DNA of 64,000 nucleotides, taken from positions 2,176,001 to 2,240,000 of the forward strand of contig CANUEZ040000002.1 in NCBI GenBank assembly GCA_948099385.1. The letters are read 5' to 3'. This DNA comes from Fasciola hepatica. Taxonomy: Eukaryota; Platyhelminthes; Trematoda; Plagiorchiida; Fasciolidae. This document shows positions 23,493 to 34,626 of this stretch, piece after piece (positions within the stretch are counted from its first letter, which is position 1; every line of letters begins with the position of its first letter). Under the pieces are notes generated by a model. It was not told where the DNA came from, searched no databases, and saw only the letters and a program-made list of their open reading frames with translations. Position numbers and translations under genes: made by a program.

Positions 23493-24601
23493 ACTTACAA
23501 ATGAAGGCGAACGTCCTAAAGCGCCTCATTGATCTGGGATCCGATCTGGGATTACCCGTTCGAATAATGTTGTCTTCACTTATTGGGGGAAATCTGGCCT
23601 TCCGTTGCGATTGAACTGGAACCACCGGGGAAATGTCAGTCGGGAATTATCGGTTCTCTGACACCGTGATAGGTAAGGTTGTTTCATTACTATGATGATA
23701 ACTTGAATAGATACCTTAAAAACGATGACTCGGTTCCAAGAAGTGCCGCTTTTTGGTGATGAGTGCATTATGAAAAGATGGTTTACTCAAGCCGGAGATC
23801 GTGGTTTCGGGTGGCCGGAATGGCAGATAGGTTCTAATTCCTTTCTGAAGCACTTCTACAATGAATCTTATATTTAATTTGTGTAGCATAGTTTATCAAC
23901 TTTCACTTTTCTCATTTGTGTTGCAATATACTTAGAGCTTATATATCCTATTGTTCATATTTCTATACCATGTTTCCGTTTGCTTTTTCTGTTCCAGATC
24001 TCACGTGCACACAACGTGACGTTGGCGAAAATAATTAAAAACGTTTCGTGCACAGTGATTTTCTTCGTAAATATTATTTTTTATCCCGAATTACTTCTCA
24101 CTCCGCTTTATGCCTATTGGTGCTTTCATACACGTTTGATTGGGATTGCACCCGACAGTTTTAAACACGAGCTACATATAGGATTTTCATCAAGTACATA
24201 AACGGTCGATAAAAACGCTAGTAGTACAACGGGAAAGTTGTGAGTTAGGAGAATGTAGTTTCCTTGTCGGCAATTACAAGCACCTTCACATGGGGACAAA
24301 CAAGAAGTTATTAATCCAGGAATGCGACTTGGGATTTAGGGATACAAAGGCTTAATGTATAAGGTGGAATACGTGGATTTTTAGCTTGTCCATCACTTAC
24401 CGTGCCGGTACCGGTAGCGTTTACGGAATGTCACCGAAAATCTGCAGGCAAACCACCAGATCCGGTATGCTATTAGGGTTAGGAGAGACCGTGGACATTC
24501 TTGTGGTAGACAGCTTGTCGATGAAACCAGCTGATCCCGTTAGGTAAATCGCCGAGAGATGGTCACACTTCAGAAATACTACGTTCGAACAAGTATCCAG
24601 C

Positions 24602-24604
<3 letters not shown>

Positions 24605-24693
<89 letters not shown>
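24605..24693. repeat. (TA)n microsatellite
   Basis: About 89 bases of alternating TA. Self-complementary, so able to extrude as a cruciform; array length is likely unreliable in assembly. Confidence 0.97.
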
Positions 24694-24695
<2 letters not shown>

Positions 24696-25349
24696 CGGTA
24701 GGATGTGACTTACCAACTGCTTGAATAGAGTATAGGCAAGCGAAAGGAACCATTCGCTGTGCGAACGGTATTTGGCTGGACACTTCTCGGATCACTGACG
24801 GGCGAGGTTCTATAATCGGCATCAGTAAATTGTCTAGCGGTCGCTATGGGAACGCCATCGGCTTTAAGATATTAAATTCAACGACCCATCTCAGGAATGT
24901 GAAGCTCCTTCAAAAGAAGAGAAATCAATGCTCTCGGTTGTGAACTCGTTGATGCAACATTGCGACGGGCAACACAAAGTCCTCCTACCTAGGCAGCCAC
25001 CATCAAATCGTGTATCAATCAAACGAATAATGGCACGAAAACGTTCAACATACCTCAAAAGGAGCCTTTTCGATAAACCCCAATTAAAACTTGGATATCG
25101 ACAAGATATGCAATGCTGTTTTGAATTGGTTTACTGAGTGGCAGCGTATGGCGCCTGAATATGACTTCATGGTCGGCTGTGCAACAGATTATCTTTTGCA
25201 AAGCATCAGTAACTGGGCTGAACTCAGTGTCCATACATAGACTCAAAATGACTGTATTGGTATTGGATCTACAAGTAGCGACAATTGTGAAAGTGCATTT
25301 CACCACAATCTGATGGAAATTTGTATATTGAATAGATACAGCAATCATG

Positions 25350-25487
25350 TTACTTGTTTATGGAGTAAGTTTGAATTTGGCTTTGAATCGTTTTTAGTGT
25401 TGTGCTTGGACCACTGGACATTAAACTTCTGGGTTTTTCTCTGAAGTCGTTTTGATTGCATACTTCAGGTTTGTATATAGTTGCACC
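25350..25487 (+). repeat. dispersed repeat, copy 2
   Basis: Partner of 18254-18387, same strand, differing mainly by substitutions. Confidence 0.7.
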
Positions 25488-25859
25488 TTTGATGATTTTC
25501 AATTTAACACCATGGAACTTTGCAAATCGATCGCCTTTTGGTTTTAGGATTAGTGTGATTTGGCTATGTGTTGCTCGAAATGCGATTCTTGTGAATTAGA
25601 AACTGTAGAGCTGGTAGTTGATTTCCTGTCGAGTACTCAGCCGTCCGCGTGACTCGCACAAATATACGAAGCCCCTTACTAGGTGGAAGAGGTGAAAACT
25701 CACACGTGGTGTGACCTTGAGCAGTACACGTGTATCGGACAGTTTTGTATACTGTACTCAAGGCCGTGGCTGCTAAGCAATTGTGGGTGGCTACAAAATG
25801 ATCGCCCGAGGCAAATAAGAAATGGGAAAATCTATTCTAATATTACTACTCTTACCCCT

Positions 25860-25887
25860 TCTACTACTACTACTACTACTACTACCA
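25860..25887. repeat. (CTA)n microsatellite
   Basis: Nine perfect trinucleotide units. Confidence 0.9.
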
Positions 25888-26747
25888 CTGCCATTACTCG
25901 CGTGCAAAACACTCTTTTATCTTTTATTTCTCCCCAAACTTGCTAAACCGTAAGAAGATTTCATTCAAAAGGTTAATTTTCACACAACTTTGAACTTAAC
26001 GCCATTTTACATCCCTTCCGTGATATGAAAAATCAGAATTTAAGTCCCAGAATTTGAACTGAACGCTGGAATTTACGTGATTTGCGGTATTTTCGGTGTT
26101 TTAATAATCTCGCGCTGAATTTAAAGCACCTTAAACAAAATCTGAAGAGCGTGTCAGTGTATAATTCTGAAAAATTCCATAGCACACTTTTGAAAAAAAA
26201 TAAACTATTAAACAAGCTCGTCCTATGTGCTTCTCAATCATGCCATTACGGGACAATATATGCGACTGGATACACAGGAGCTGTAGAAAGTGTTAGTGAT
26301 TAGTACTTACAATTATTGTAGCATAGGTTTATTCGGAGACTGGATATGAGCGCATTATCATAATATCACCCAACAGCTGGTGATAGATCGTCCGGTGGCT
26401 AACCTATTGTGTGTGTGATACACCCAGCCCGGGTGAAGACTGATGCAGTTAAGTTACGTAACAGCATAGTCGATTCACGCCCGGCTGAGACTAGCCACAT
26501 GTAGAGCATGTCTGAGGCCTTCCGTCCCCCGCACAGGACCAGAGGTTGGCCGCCTAGAACGGGGAAAGATCTCATCTTGGTGATAGTGCAATCCATCGAT
26601 ATTGTGCTGTGTGTGACTTAAATTCGAGTCAAAAATATCCACTCAAAAAAAATACCACTTTCGGATTTCACAAGATAGATCAATATTGAAAACATAGCTT
26701 TCCCGACACACATTTGAACACAGAAGTCAATAGCATTAAATTGAACG

Positions 26748-26921
26748 ATGTATTCCGGACCATTTCGCTGCATCTTCACTAGTGCATACTGCAGTCAAGG
26801 TGATCATTTATAAATGGTAAATTGAACGTTCTCATGAGAACGTTCAATTTACCATTTATAAATGATCACCTTGACTGCAGTATGCACTAGTGAAGATGCA
26901 GCGAAATGGTCCGGAATACAT
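26748..26921. repeat. perfect 174-bp palindrome, no spacer
   Basis: Bases 26748-26834 are exactly reverse-complementary to 26835-26921. I checked all 87 positions; pairing stops at 26747/26922. The centre is CTCATGAG. Each arm is homologous, with many substitutions, to single-copy sequence at 37214-37284, so the arm is one end of a dispersed repeat. A spacerless perfect palindrome implies a recent fold-back duplication, or an assembly/library artefact. Confidence 0.97.
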
Positions 26922-26977
26922 ATATCAATATGTTAATGTGCAAGCTAAGTACTCAACGAAAATTCTTATAAGTAGTA

Positions 26978-27879
26978 ATGCGAGAGGGGATGCATCGAAA
27001 ATTGGAAAGTTTTCGTACAGAAGTAGTCGGGAAACAAATCAGTGTGCAACGTTTGGCATTATCTAAAAGTATTTTGTCAGAAAACGTCAAGTACGATACA
27101 GTGTCTGTCAATAAATTTAAAGATCAGCTCGTTAACGGGGATCAAAGAGGCACGATTGATTACCGTTAGACTACGGAAGAGGACTTTTCAGTCTTTTTCC
27201 GGAAGTCCAGAGAATATTGTGGGAGAACAACGGAATATTCTGGGAAGAACACTCTGGTGGACTTAGGTGGTCAATTGTTTGTGGATCTGGAATTATCTGG
27301 GCTTACAAATGTGGAAATCCCCACGTCGCAGTTCTCCAACCCATAACTGAATATGTGTAGACCATCAGGGGTGGTACATTTTATTATTATCCCTGAGCCC
27401 CTGATGGAGTCCACTGAAGAAGGGGAACCATTAGTGAAGTAATGGGATGACAAAAGTGAAAGACGGAAGATGCTCTCCGAAAGCTTCGATCGATTCAGTG
27501 TGAGACGAGACTCAATGGAAGTCTGTTCAGTACTGGACAAGATTTCAATAAATATATTGCAGTCACAAGAATTTAAGATAGAGTGCTACAGAACGACCTC
27601 ATCGGCATGCTTTAAAATACTGATGGGAGACTTGACAGTCTTTTCAATGACGGATGCGAAAATAGATGTGAAGAAAGAACGTCTCCTTGGAACATCCCGG
27701 AACTGCTAATCGGGGGTTTGGAAGAAGTTCTACCTAATTTGAACGGTATCCCTTCAGTAAAGCAATTGGATATCCGTACATGCAAATATAGTGAGCATCC
27801 GAAAGATCCTATTTTTGCGAGCAGCCGCGACCGAAGAATAGATTACCACGAAAAAGAGCGATCAGAAAAACAAGCATGA
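26978..27879 (+). pseudogene. intronless coding relic with in-frame stops and one frameshift
   Basis: From ATG 26978 one frame stays coding-like to 27709, broken only by TAG 27167-27169, TAA 27344-27346 and TAA 27440-27442. It ends at TAA 27707-27709. Coding character passes to another frame at about 27691 and continues to TGA 27877-27879. Composition is soluble, with alternating charged and hydrophobic residues. The family is unknown; absence of introns suggests a retrocopy, transposon or integrated viral gene. Confidence 0.45.
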
Positions 27880-28701
27880 CCAAATTCGCTTTATGATTCA
27901 ATGACTTATTCAAAAGGTGAATGAAAGAGGCGGCGGTGTCTAGGGTGTATCTATTTTGCTTGTATGCAAACCGGACAGGATTATGAGGGGCGTGCATATG
28001 TAAGTGCAAACGAGTGAGGATGATCTTCTCAGTCATTCCTAGTGCAGTGGATGTCAAAGCACTTTGGCGAAAGCGTTTTGTGACGATTGTCAACCTAGTG
28101 GCCTTTGGAATCGGCATAACGGTGACAGGCTCCCTTAAATCGGAAATAGCACAGCTACTCAGACAGTGGTCCGCAAAGAACATCATCCCCTCGGTTCTAA
28201 ATCTGGGAGCAGTAGAAGGAAGACCGTCCTGACCTGATGAAGAGGATATTTTTGTTCTGTGTGTGGAAAGCGGTTCGACTCTTATGGTTTCGCTGGACAA
28301 AATTGAGGGTAGGGTGCCGGCTGGTGAGTAAACAAAGGCAACTTTAAGTTTGTCAGCATCAACATAGAGGCTGGAGTGTTTGGTTGTTTGTTCACATGAA
28401 AGTTTGATTCCCATACACTCATTTGGGCGTTTAATTTCCTTTTTTCGAATCTAGAAGATTTTTGACGCGAACGTAATCGCGGGACTTTTGGGCAAATTTC
28501 TTTAAGTCTGTGTAGACCCTTCGGATAGGGGGAGCCTATTCTACCTTTACCCACCAAATGAAGTTCCGAAAGACAAGCCGAGGTCAAATGTTGCCCTCCG
28601 GATGTCAATAAAGAGATAAACGCAGTAATAAAGTGTTGAGTTGATGGAATAAAACCATAAAACAATAATTCTAAGAGATCTAATGAGCAGGAAGCTATCA
28701 C
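27809..28701 (-). mobile_element. LINE fragment (CR1/L2/jockey-like reverse transcriptase)
   Basis: The minus-strand frame 28414-27809 carries a degraded GPDGLP-like motif (here GQDGLPS), a PIPK motif, an ALTS motif (as in the RPVALTS block of CR1/L2-type polymerases) and RFAYKQNR, followed by a palm segment. Frame 28701-28282 may be the part preceding it. The active-site half is missing. Confidence 0.65.
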
Positions 28702-30329
28702 GGGGTGAAAAATTGCTCAAGCATTACTTATTATTATTTGTCTGTATGGAAGTTTTACAGGTAGATAGTGAACAGATCTTTGGTCTGACTATCAAAAGAC
28801 GGTGGCCGCTGGAGAATCCCGGGACTTTATTTGGGAGGGGGCATTAAAATGACTGGTGATCACTCCGTCTAGAACAGACTTACCTCTGAGAGAGGAATGA
28901 CAAAGTTCAGTCAAACCAAAAGAGGTTATTGGATATGTGACGGCTTGATTAAAATCAACAACTCTGAAGTGCAGGTTTGCACCCAATAAAGGGAAAAGCG
29001 ATGGTACGTTTGATTGAAATCAGGAAGATGCTATGCATATATCGCCCATTATTGTATGAATACTGATCGCTGCAATTTTTATGCTGGGATGAATGTGTGT
29101 GAGCAGCAGCTTGTTTGCTATTTAAATCAATAATTACCACAACAGTATACAAATTGATGTGGTCAGTCAGAAATCTCGGTGACTACACGGTTCAACGAGA
29201 CCGTGTGAGTTTACCACAATTTTATTAGAGTTCATTTCAGTTCCGGAAAATGAAGTTAAGTGGGATTTACTAACATTTCCGACTTTCCGCCAAGTTACTT
29301 TGACTAACATCTAACCTTATCTAGAGGGGTTCCCTCGATCACGGGGCAACACGAATTATGTCCAAGTTTGAGATAAGCACAGACGAATGTGCACACGACA
29401 ATATCCGCCACAGTGCATTTTACCATAACTATCCAACGTGTTTATCATACCTATGTGACGGCTTGAGTAAAATAATGCCATGAAACTTACAATTCCTAGT
29501 AATATGCAAATATTGGTTTCATCACAGCATGCCGGATGCTAGACAGAAACAATAACCAGGTTCAACCCGTTGTCCGACTGGTAAGTTCGACGAAACGGAG
29601 TAAACATATGCCACTTAGTAAAATCTACATCAACCTTGATAGGGTAAGCGCCGGTAAGTGGACCGTTCATATGATGGATGAAAGATATTGAAAGCCAGAC
29701 TATTGTACTGGAATATTTTTGTGTGTTGGGCTTCCACGAGATCCATATAACCGGTGGTCATAGGCAGGCAGGAAGATCCGACTAAATATCATGACTAGTG
29801 AGGCATTTGTATTCACATAACTTATTCATCATATTGCCATCGTTATTTTTACTTCTCCTCTCACTTTGCCGTACTACCGACAACTTTTATTTCTCGGTTG
29901 GGCTGCTGCTGAGAAGAAGCAACCAGAACAGCCACAATCCAATAACCGTTAATGGTCATTCCAACTTAACTAGATTCATTGAATTCTTTCCCATTCAGGA
30001 GACCAAAGTGAATATACGAGATTTAACCGGTAATGGGTTAATTACGACACCGTGCTAATGAATGATAACGCTGATCAGATACTACACAAGTTTACTATTC
30101 GACTCAGCTTTCCCATGCAAGGCTCTGCTAAATTGACCAACATGGCCCGTTTATGCACAAAGAACGAGTTCATGTAGGTTCAAATACCACTATCGGTTCA
30201 CTCGATTTGCGTGGACAGCTATATCCGATTGCCTTTTGGTTAGAAGTATCACCCCTGAATGTGTAATTTTCAAATTCCAGTGTCGTTCGCCGTTTTCTCG
30301 AGCGGACAATGTCACGCAATTTTTCTTGC

Positions 30330-30470
30330 GAGAGTTCAGAAAAAGCCCAAATTCAACTACTGCTACCGTAGTCAGTAGCAATATTAGAAATTCGAAGCTC
30401 CAGGAGTGTACCAGTTCCCGAAGGACACACCGTAGTCCGATGGCGTGAAACTCGTGGGAAACACCCACGG
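30330..30470 (-). repeat. unclassified dispersed repeat, inverted copy
   Basis: Shares CAACTACTGCTAC and the following stretch with 39845-39970, and inverted with 39060 and 40340. Confidence 0.45.
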
Positions 30471-30513
30471 TTAATCGAAGACAACCTTCGATTTCGATGT
30501 AAGTAGTGTGTTA

Positions 30514-30587
30514 TTGTATCTGGGTGACAGGGCGGAATTTCCCTGGAAGCACACTAGGGGAAATTTTACCCAGTCATCCAGATACAA
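30514..30587 (+). ncRNA. candidate pre-miRNA-like hairpin
   Basis: Two 30-base arms (30514-30543 and 30558-30587) pair at 28 of 30 positions: 25 Watson-Crick and 3 G-T wobble pairs. The loop is 14 bases. After a 2-base internal mismatch the stem continues about four more pairs. All three wobbles are G on the left and T on the right of the plus strand. They would be A-C mismatches in a minus-strand RNA, so a plus-strand transcript is favoured. It could instead be a small decayed palindromic transposon. Confidence 0.4.
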
Positions 30588-31375
30588 CTACATATTGCTC
30601 ACATCAGACGGTTTGATTCATTCAGGGCATAGGTGAATATAACATCAGACTTGTCGCATCAGGATGATCTGAAGTGTTACAAATCCTTTTTCGGCTTCCT
30701 TTCTGACTAGTATAATATATTTCCGATGGCATTCAAAATCACTTAGACGCACAAGAGCGTCTTCCGTATCTTGATTTAAGCAGGATTCGTGAAAAGGAAT
30801 CACACAAATGCTCAGATGGATGAATAAGCCCAGAATGTGCATTAGATCTTGTGGTTTTGAGAAGAATGATCCAACGTTGGTGTTGATCAACAAGGGTACG
30901 GTCATCTTTGATGGAGGAGCGCAGCTAAGAGTCATTCGTAAACCAGCTCGATTGCTTTCCTTGATGCAATCGTTTACCTGGTTTCAGAAGGCATGTGACT
31001 TGCTGATAGCGCAGATAGTGTCCCGGAGTTGTTCAGGAGGTAAACAAACTCCCGCAAACATAATGACTTATTGGCGTGATATTTTGATGGGATAATAAAA
31101 TCCAATGTGATAATGAGCGGAAAAAAGTAGCGCACCCAGTCAAGGGGTGCACCTCCGTGACGTACCTGTGTACGCTCGGAAACGATCTGTGCATGCGCTC
31201 AATCTACCCTCGCCCACCTATCACCCAGCGATAGGTCGTAGACCGTCCGCAAGCTAACAAGTTGAGCGTGCGATAATCTACTCACATCCGATCACGGGAT
31301 AGACCTTTGCTACAATAGTAGTGAACACTAGTACCTAGTACTATCTTTTCTCAGCACAACTCCTTTGTATCTTTA

Positions 31376-31379
31376 TTAT

Positions 31380-31452
<73 letters not shown>
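31376..31452. repeat. (AT)n microsatellite
   Basis: About 77 bases of alternating AT with a phase break near 31390. Confidence 0.97.
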
Positions 31453-31455
<3 letters not shown>

Positions 31456-31959
31456 TGCATTGCCATGATTAGGAAACACTAAAATCGACCTCGTCCACCA
31501 ACTTGTGACTCATTCAATTTGGGAAAACGAAGGGAATATATAACTTTTATGGTTTCTCGTGAAAAAGACAGTGAAGGTTTGGAACCTAGCGTCCCTGAAT
31601 GGTGCAATGAATTTGAAATTGTGTTTACCATAGAAGGGTTCAATCTTGGACATCATAGCTAAAATTCTGACATTTGGGGCTGTGTGAAATATGTCTCATA
31701 AAAGTGGTTCTGGGTTCTAGCATACGTGTTCTTCTGAGATGAGCAGTGAACCAGCAATTGCTGACACACTCCATATCTTTACCAGTGATCCGATACTCCA
31801 ATGTGCCTCTGAAAATCTCTGGAGGAATACGTATCTTCTTACTTCCATCCTCCGATTAGTCCATGCATCAATCCTGTAGAAGAGTCCTTCAGTTCATCTT
31901 TTCCATCTTTAATTTCTTCGTTTTAGTTTAACAAGCGCACAATATTTTCGGAAAGTAGC

Positions 31960-32072
31960 CATGGCCATTAAAAGATTGTTGAGTGGGGAAGTGGCCGGCA
32001 GTGACAGGATTCGAACCCATGACCTCCGGTTCTGATGTTCACCATGATGATTGTCTGAGCATCCTCGGAATA
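31960..32072 (-). repeat. tRNA-derived SINE, family A, truncated
   Basis: Inverted B box GGATTCGAACCC at 32008-32019 and an inverted A-box-like region near 32045-32065. Related to 36937-37118 through the shared CACCATGATGAT stretch. Confidence 0.55.
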
Positions 32073-33085
32073 TAAGTTCGGCAAAATATTTTTTCAGAAG
32101 GGGACAGATATATATCGAATGGCCTGTAAGAATTGTATCTGCCCGACCAATCGTACGTAATGGAATTAGTCGGACCCGGACTATGCGTACTGGTAGAACG
32201 GCAAGACCAGACAAGAACAGCAGGAATGTGTTCTGTCACATTTCCTTGGTAGTAACTCGTTTATGCACAAAAGTAGGTATGCATTTATCGGTATATAACT
32301 TGCTGACTAATCACAAAGCTATTTCGCTACACGATCCGACAATTACCTTCCGGCTTCACCTGATTGGTTGGATACTGGAAATGAAGCTGTAGCCCACTGG
32401 ACCATGTGTGAAGGCATCTGAATTACTACAAGGCCATTCTGTTCTCGAGATTGTTCCGAATTGGTAGAATGAATTTCTTTTTCTTCGAAGATTTCTTTTT
32501 TGTTTGACGTAGCTAAAAACCAATAGTTCGGGTTCAACGAGGACACTTATTGACTTAATCAAACTTGAATAATGGTACAAACTCCCTTTCCGGAATTAAT
32601 TGTTTCGGATTACCAGGAATCACTACTAAAGTCAACTTCCGATGGTCGCTGCACATTCATCCATGTGTTGATGGACTGCGACTTTTGTCAACCGATACTC
32701 GTAAGCCCAGAGAATTCCAGACCGCATAATTAATCCCGCCTGTTCGCGTCTGCGAGCGGGTTTCCGTGGCTTACTTCGGTATTCTTGTGCTATGTTTCCT
32801 GCCCTTCTGTTCCATGATGTCAAACTTTTACGGTGCTGACTCCTATTGAAAATTTGATCTCTAAATTCATCAGTGGGCAGAATCATGTATTAAGTCCATC
32901 CAAAAGATAGTTTTCAACAGTATTCACCCGTTGAAGCCAACTTGTTGTCCTACAACTTTCATAAGAAGACACTTTCTCACTTTCAGTAACGCCACTCTCT
33001 CATTACGATCGATAAGAATTACCGAGCAAACATACAATTAGTGATTGAATTATGCTTTAATCTTGGAGTAAAAATTTTAGATCCT

Positions 33086-33307
33086 TTAATCGGTTGTGCC
33101 CTGTAAACATATTTTTTCATTCTCTTTGGTTATGAATGCGGTTGCTCTTCCCCTTTCATGTACCTCGAATGTGGTGCTTTTTGAGCGAATGTTTCTTGTT
33201 GAAGTGCAACCAAATGAGCCTGCAACGTATACGAAAAAAATAATAATTCTTATGGCAATTCGCATACTATCTTTTCGATTTATTCTTACAGCGGACAACA
33301 CGTCCAT
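33086..33307 (-). CDS. small ORF or terminal exon, ambiguous
   Basis: From an internal Met this frame reads as a short peptide with a hydrophobic N-terminus and Cys-containing remainder, ending at TAA 33086-33088. However, the hydrophobic part is encoded by a T-rich tract ending in GTTGCAG, a strong acceptor. A different frame after that acceptor also looks coding and ends earlier. It may be a terminal exon rather than a secreted peptide. Confidence 0.25.
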   Translation of the reverse strand: MDVLSAVRINRKDSMRIAIRIIIFFVYVAGSFGCTSTRNIRSKSTTFEVHERGRATAFITKENEKICLQGTTD

Positions 33308-34339
33308 GCAAACAGCAAGACAAAAAAAGAGTCTGACAGTACGTACGTCTTTGTGAACACACCATCTCTTCTGTGAAAAAGACTTTCATAAATATTATGT
33401 TGAAGTAATTCAATGACTCCGTATGAGTCTTTTGGTTCTTTTCATCGCCAAAACGACATCGTTTATGTCATATCAGTGCACGGGACTAATTCCTTTGCGT
33501 TTTTTTAGCAGACTATCTGCAAGTTTCGATACAAAGATATCGATTGTTGCCAGGTTTGATTCATTGCACGTTACATCTTACCTTTGAAGTGGCAATGCAG
33601 GTTAAGTGAACGGGAATAGACCGATTCTCAGATTTTATCAAAGGGAGGTGCCCGGTTGTTCATCCTAGAGGTAAAAACATGATCACGCAACAAGCCGTCG
33701 GTCTCCTCGAAACCTACGTTAGCAAATAAGGCGAACGTGTTCAGAAAGAACGTTGGTTTGTCTTCCGGTCACGCTGTACATTTGTCCAGTCTTTCATTGG
33801 CCGCAGCCTTCGCCCGAAATATTGTAATTTGTCGCGTAATAAAGATAGAAACAAAGAGTACAGAATAAAAAGAGGAGACTATTCAAACTGCACACCGTGC
33901 GATTAAAAGGCAGTGTCAATAAATTGCTGTTTTGGGTGGAAAACTTTTAAGTAGCTGACAGTTCTTTTACGGCAGGTAATCTTTATCAATTAAAATTCGC
34001 AAATAAAATTGTCGAAACTCGGATGTTTTGAGTAAGGTTACCCGCAGTAACCAAAACGTTGGCTCGTCATAATTTTTCCCCTGACTACACCGTGTTATTA
34101 TTATTGAGATTTTCTTATTTAAAGCACAGTATGGTGCATCAATTTTTTCGATACACTCGGAATCTCGTTCGGCCGTGACACATTGGCCATGCACACTATG
34201 CGCTTTTCTGCGACAAGCTCAAATAATTGTCCGAAAGGTACAGCCATGATCAACGGTAATGCTATGCAAATTGGCGAACACAATTACTTTCAGTGAGTCA
34301 CCGTCTTTTGAAATGCATCATACTGTATACGAACAACGA

Positions 34340-34340
<1 letters not shown>

Positions 34341-34378
<38 letters not shown>

Positions 34379-34626
34379 GGTAGTAGTAGTAGTAGTAGTA
34401 GTATTAATATTATTGTCATTGTTGTCACTGTCATTGTTTATATTTCACTTCCTTTTTATTTACTATACTACGCTGCATAATATTTAGGGAAGAGGCCCAG
34501 AGTCAATCAAAGGCTGCCACGTTGGGAAGTGATCCGTAGGGGCAGGAGTGGAACCCAGGGTGTGAAGATCCGAATTCCATGTAGATGACCGTGTGACCAC
34601 CAGCGGACGATTAGTCTCAGGCAGGA
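34341..34626 (-). repeat. tRNA-derived SINE, family A, with (AAT)n tail
   Basis: On the minus strand: B-box-like GGGTTCCACTCC (34545-34557), the body, then the tail seen on the plus strand as (ATT)13 followed by (GTA)n at 34341-34413. The microsatellite is therefore the SINE tail. Confidence 0.6.

Larger units (their letters stand above)
23493..26747. other. intergenic, microsatellites and one dispersed repeat
   Basis: No confident gene. Holds the (TA)n at 24605-24693, the CTA repeat at 25860-25887 and the second copy of the dispersed repeat (25350-25487). Confidence 0.4.
28702..33085. other. intergenic, repeats and one hairpin
   Basis: No confident protein gene. Contains a copy of the unclassified repeat near 30330-30470, the hairpin at 30514-30587, an AT microsatellite and a SINE copy. 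The frame at 29798-30058 starts with a hydrophobic stretch but does not look coding beyond it. Confidence 0.35.

Noticed and set aside
24604..24822. ORF ending in repeated Ile-Tyr
   Set aside because: Translation of the TA microsatellite.
32000..32075. A genuine tRNA gene on the minus strand
   Set aside because: The B box is good, but no cloverleaf or anticodon arm can be drawn, and the sequence is shared with other SINE copies.
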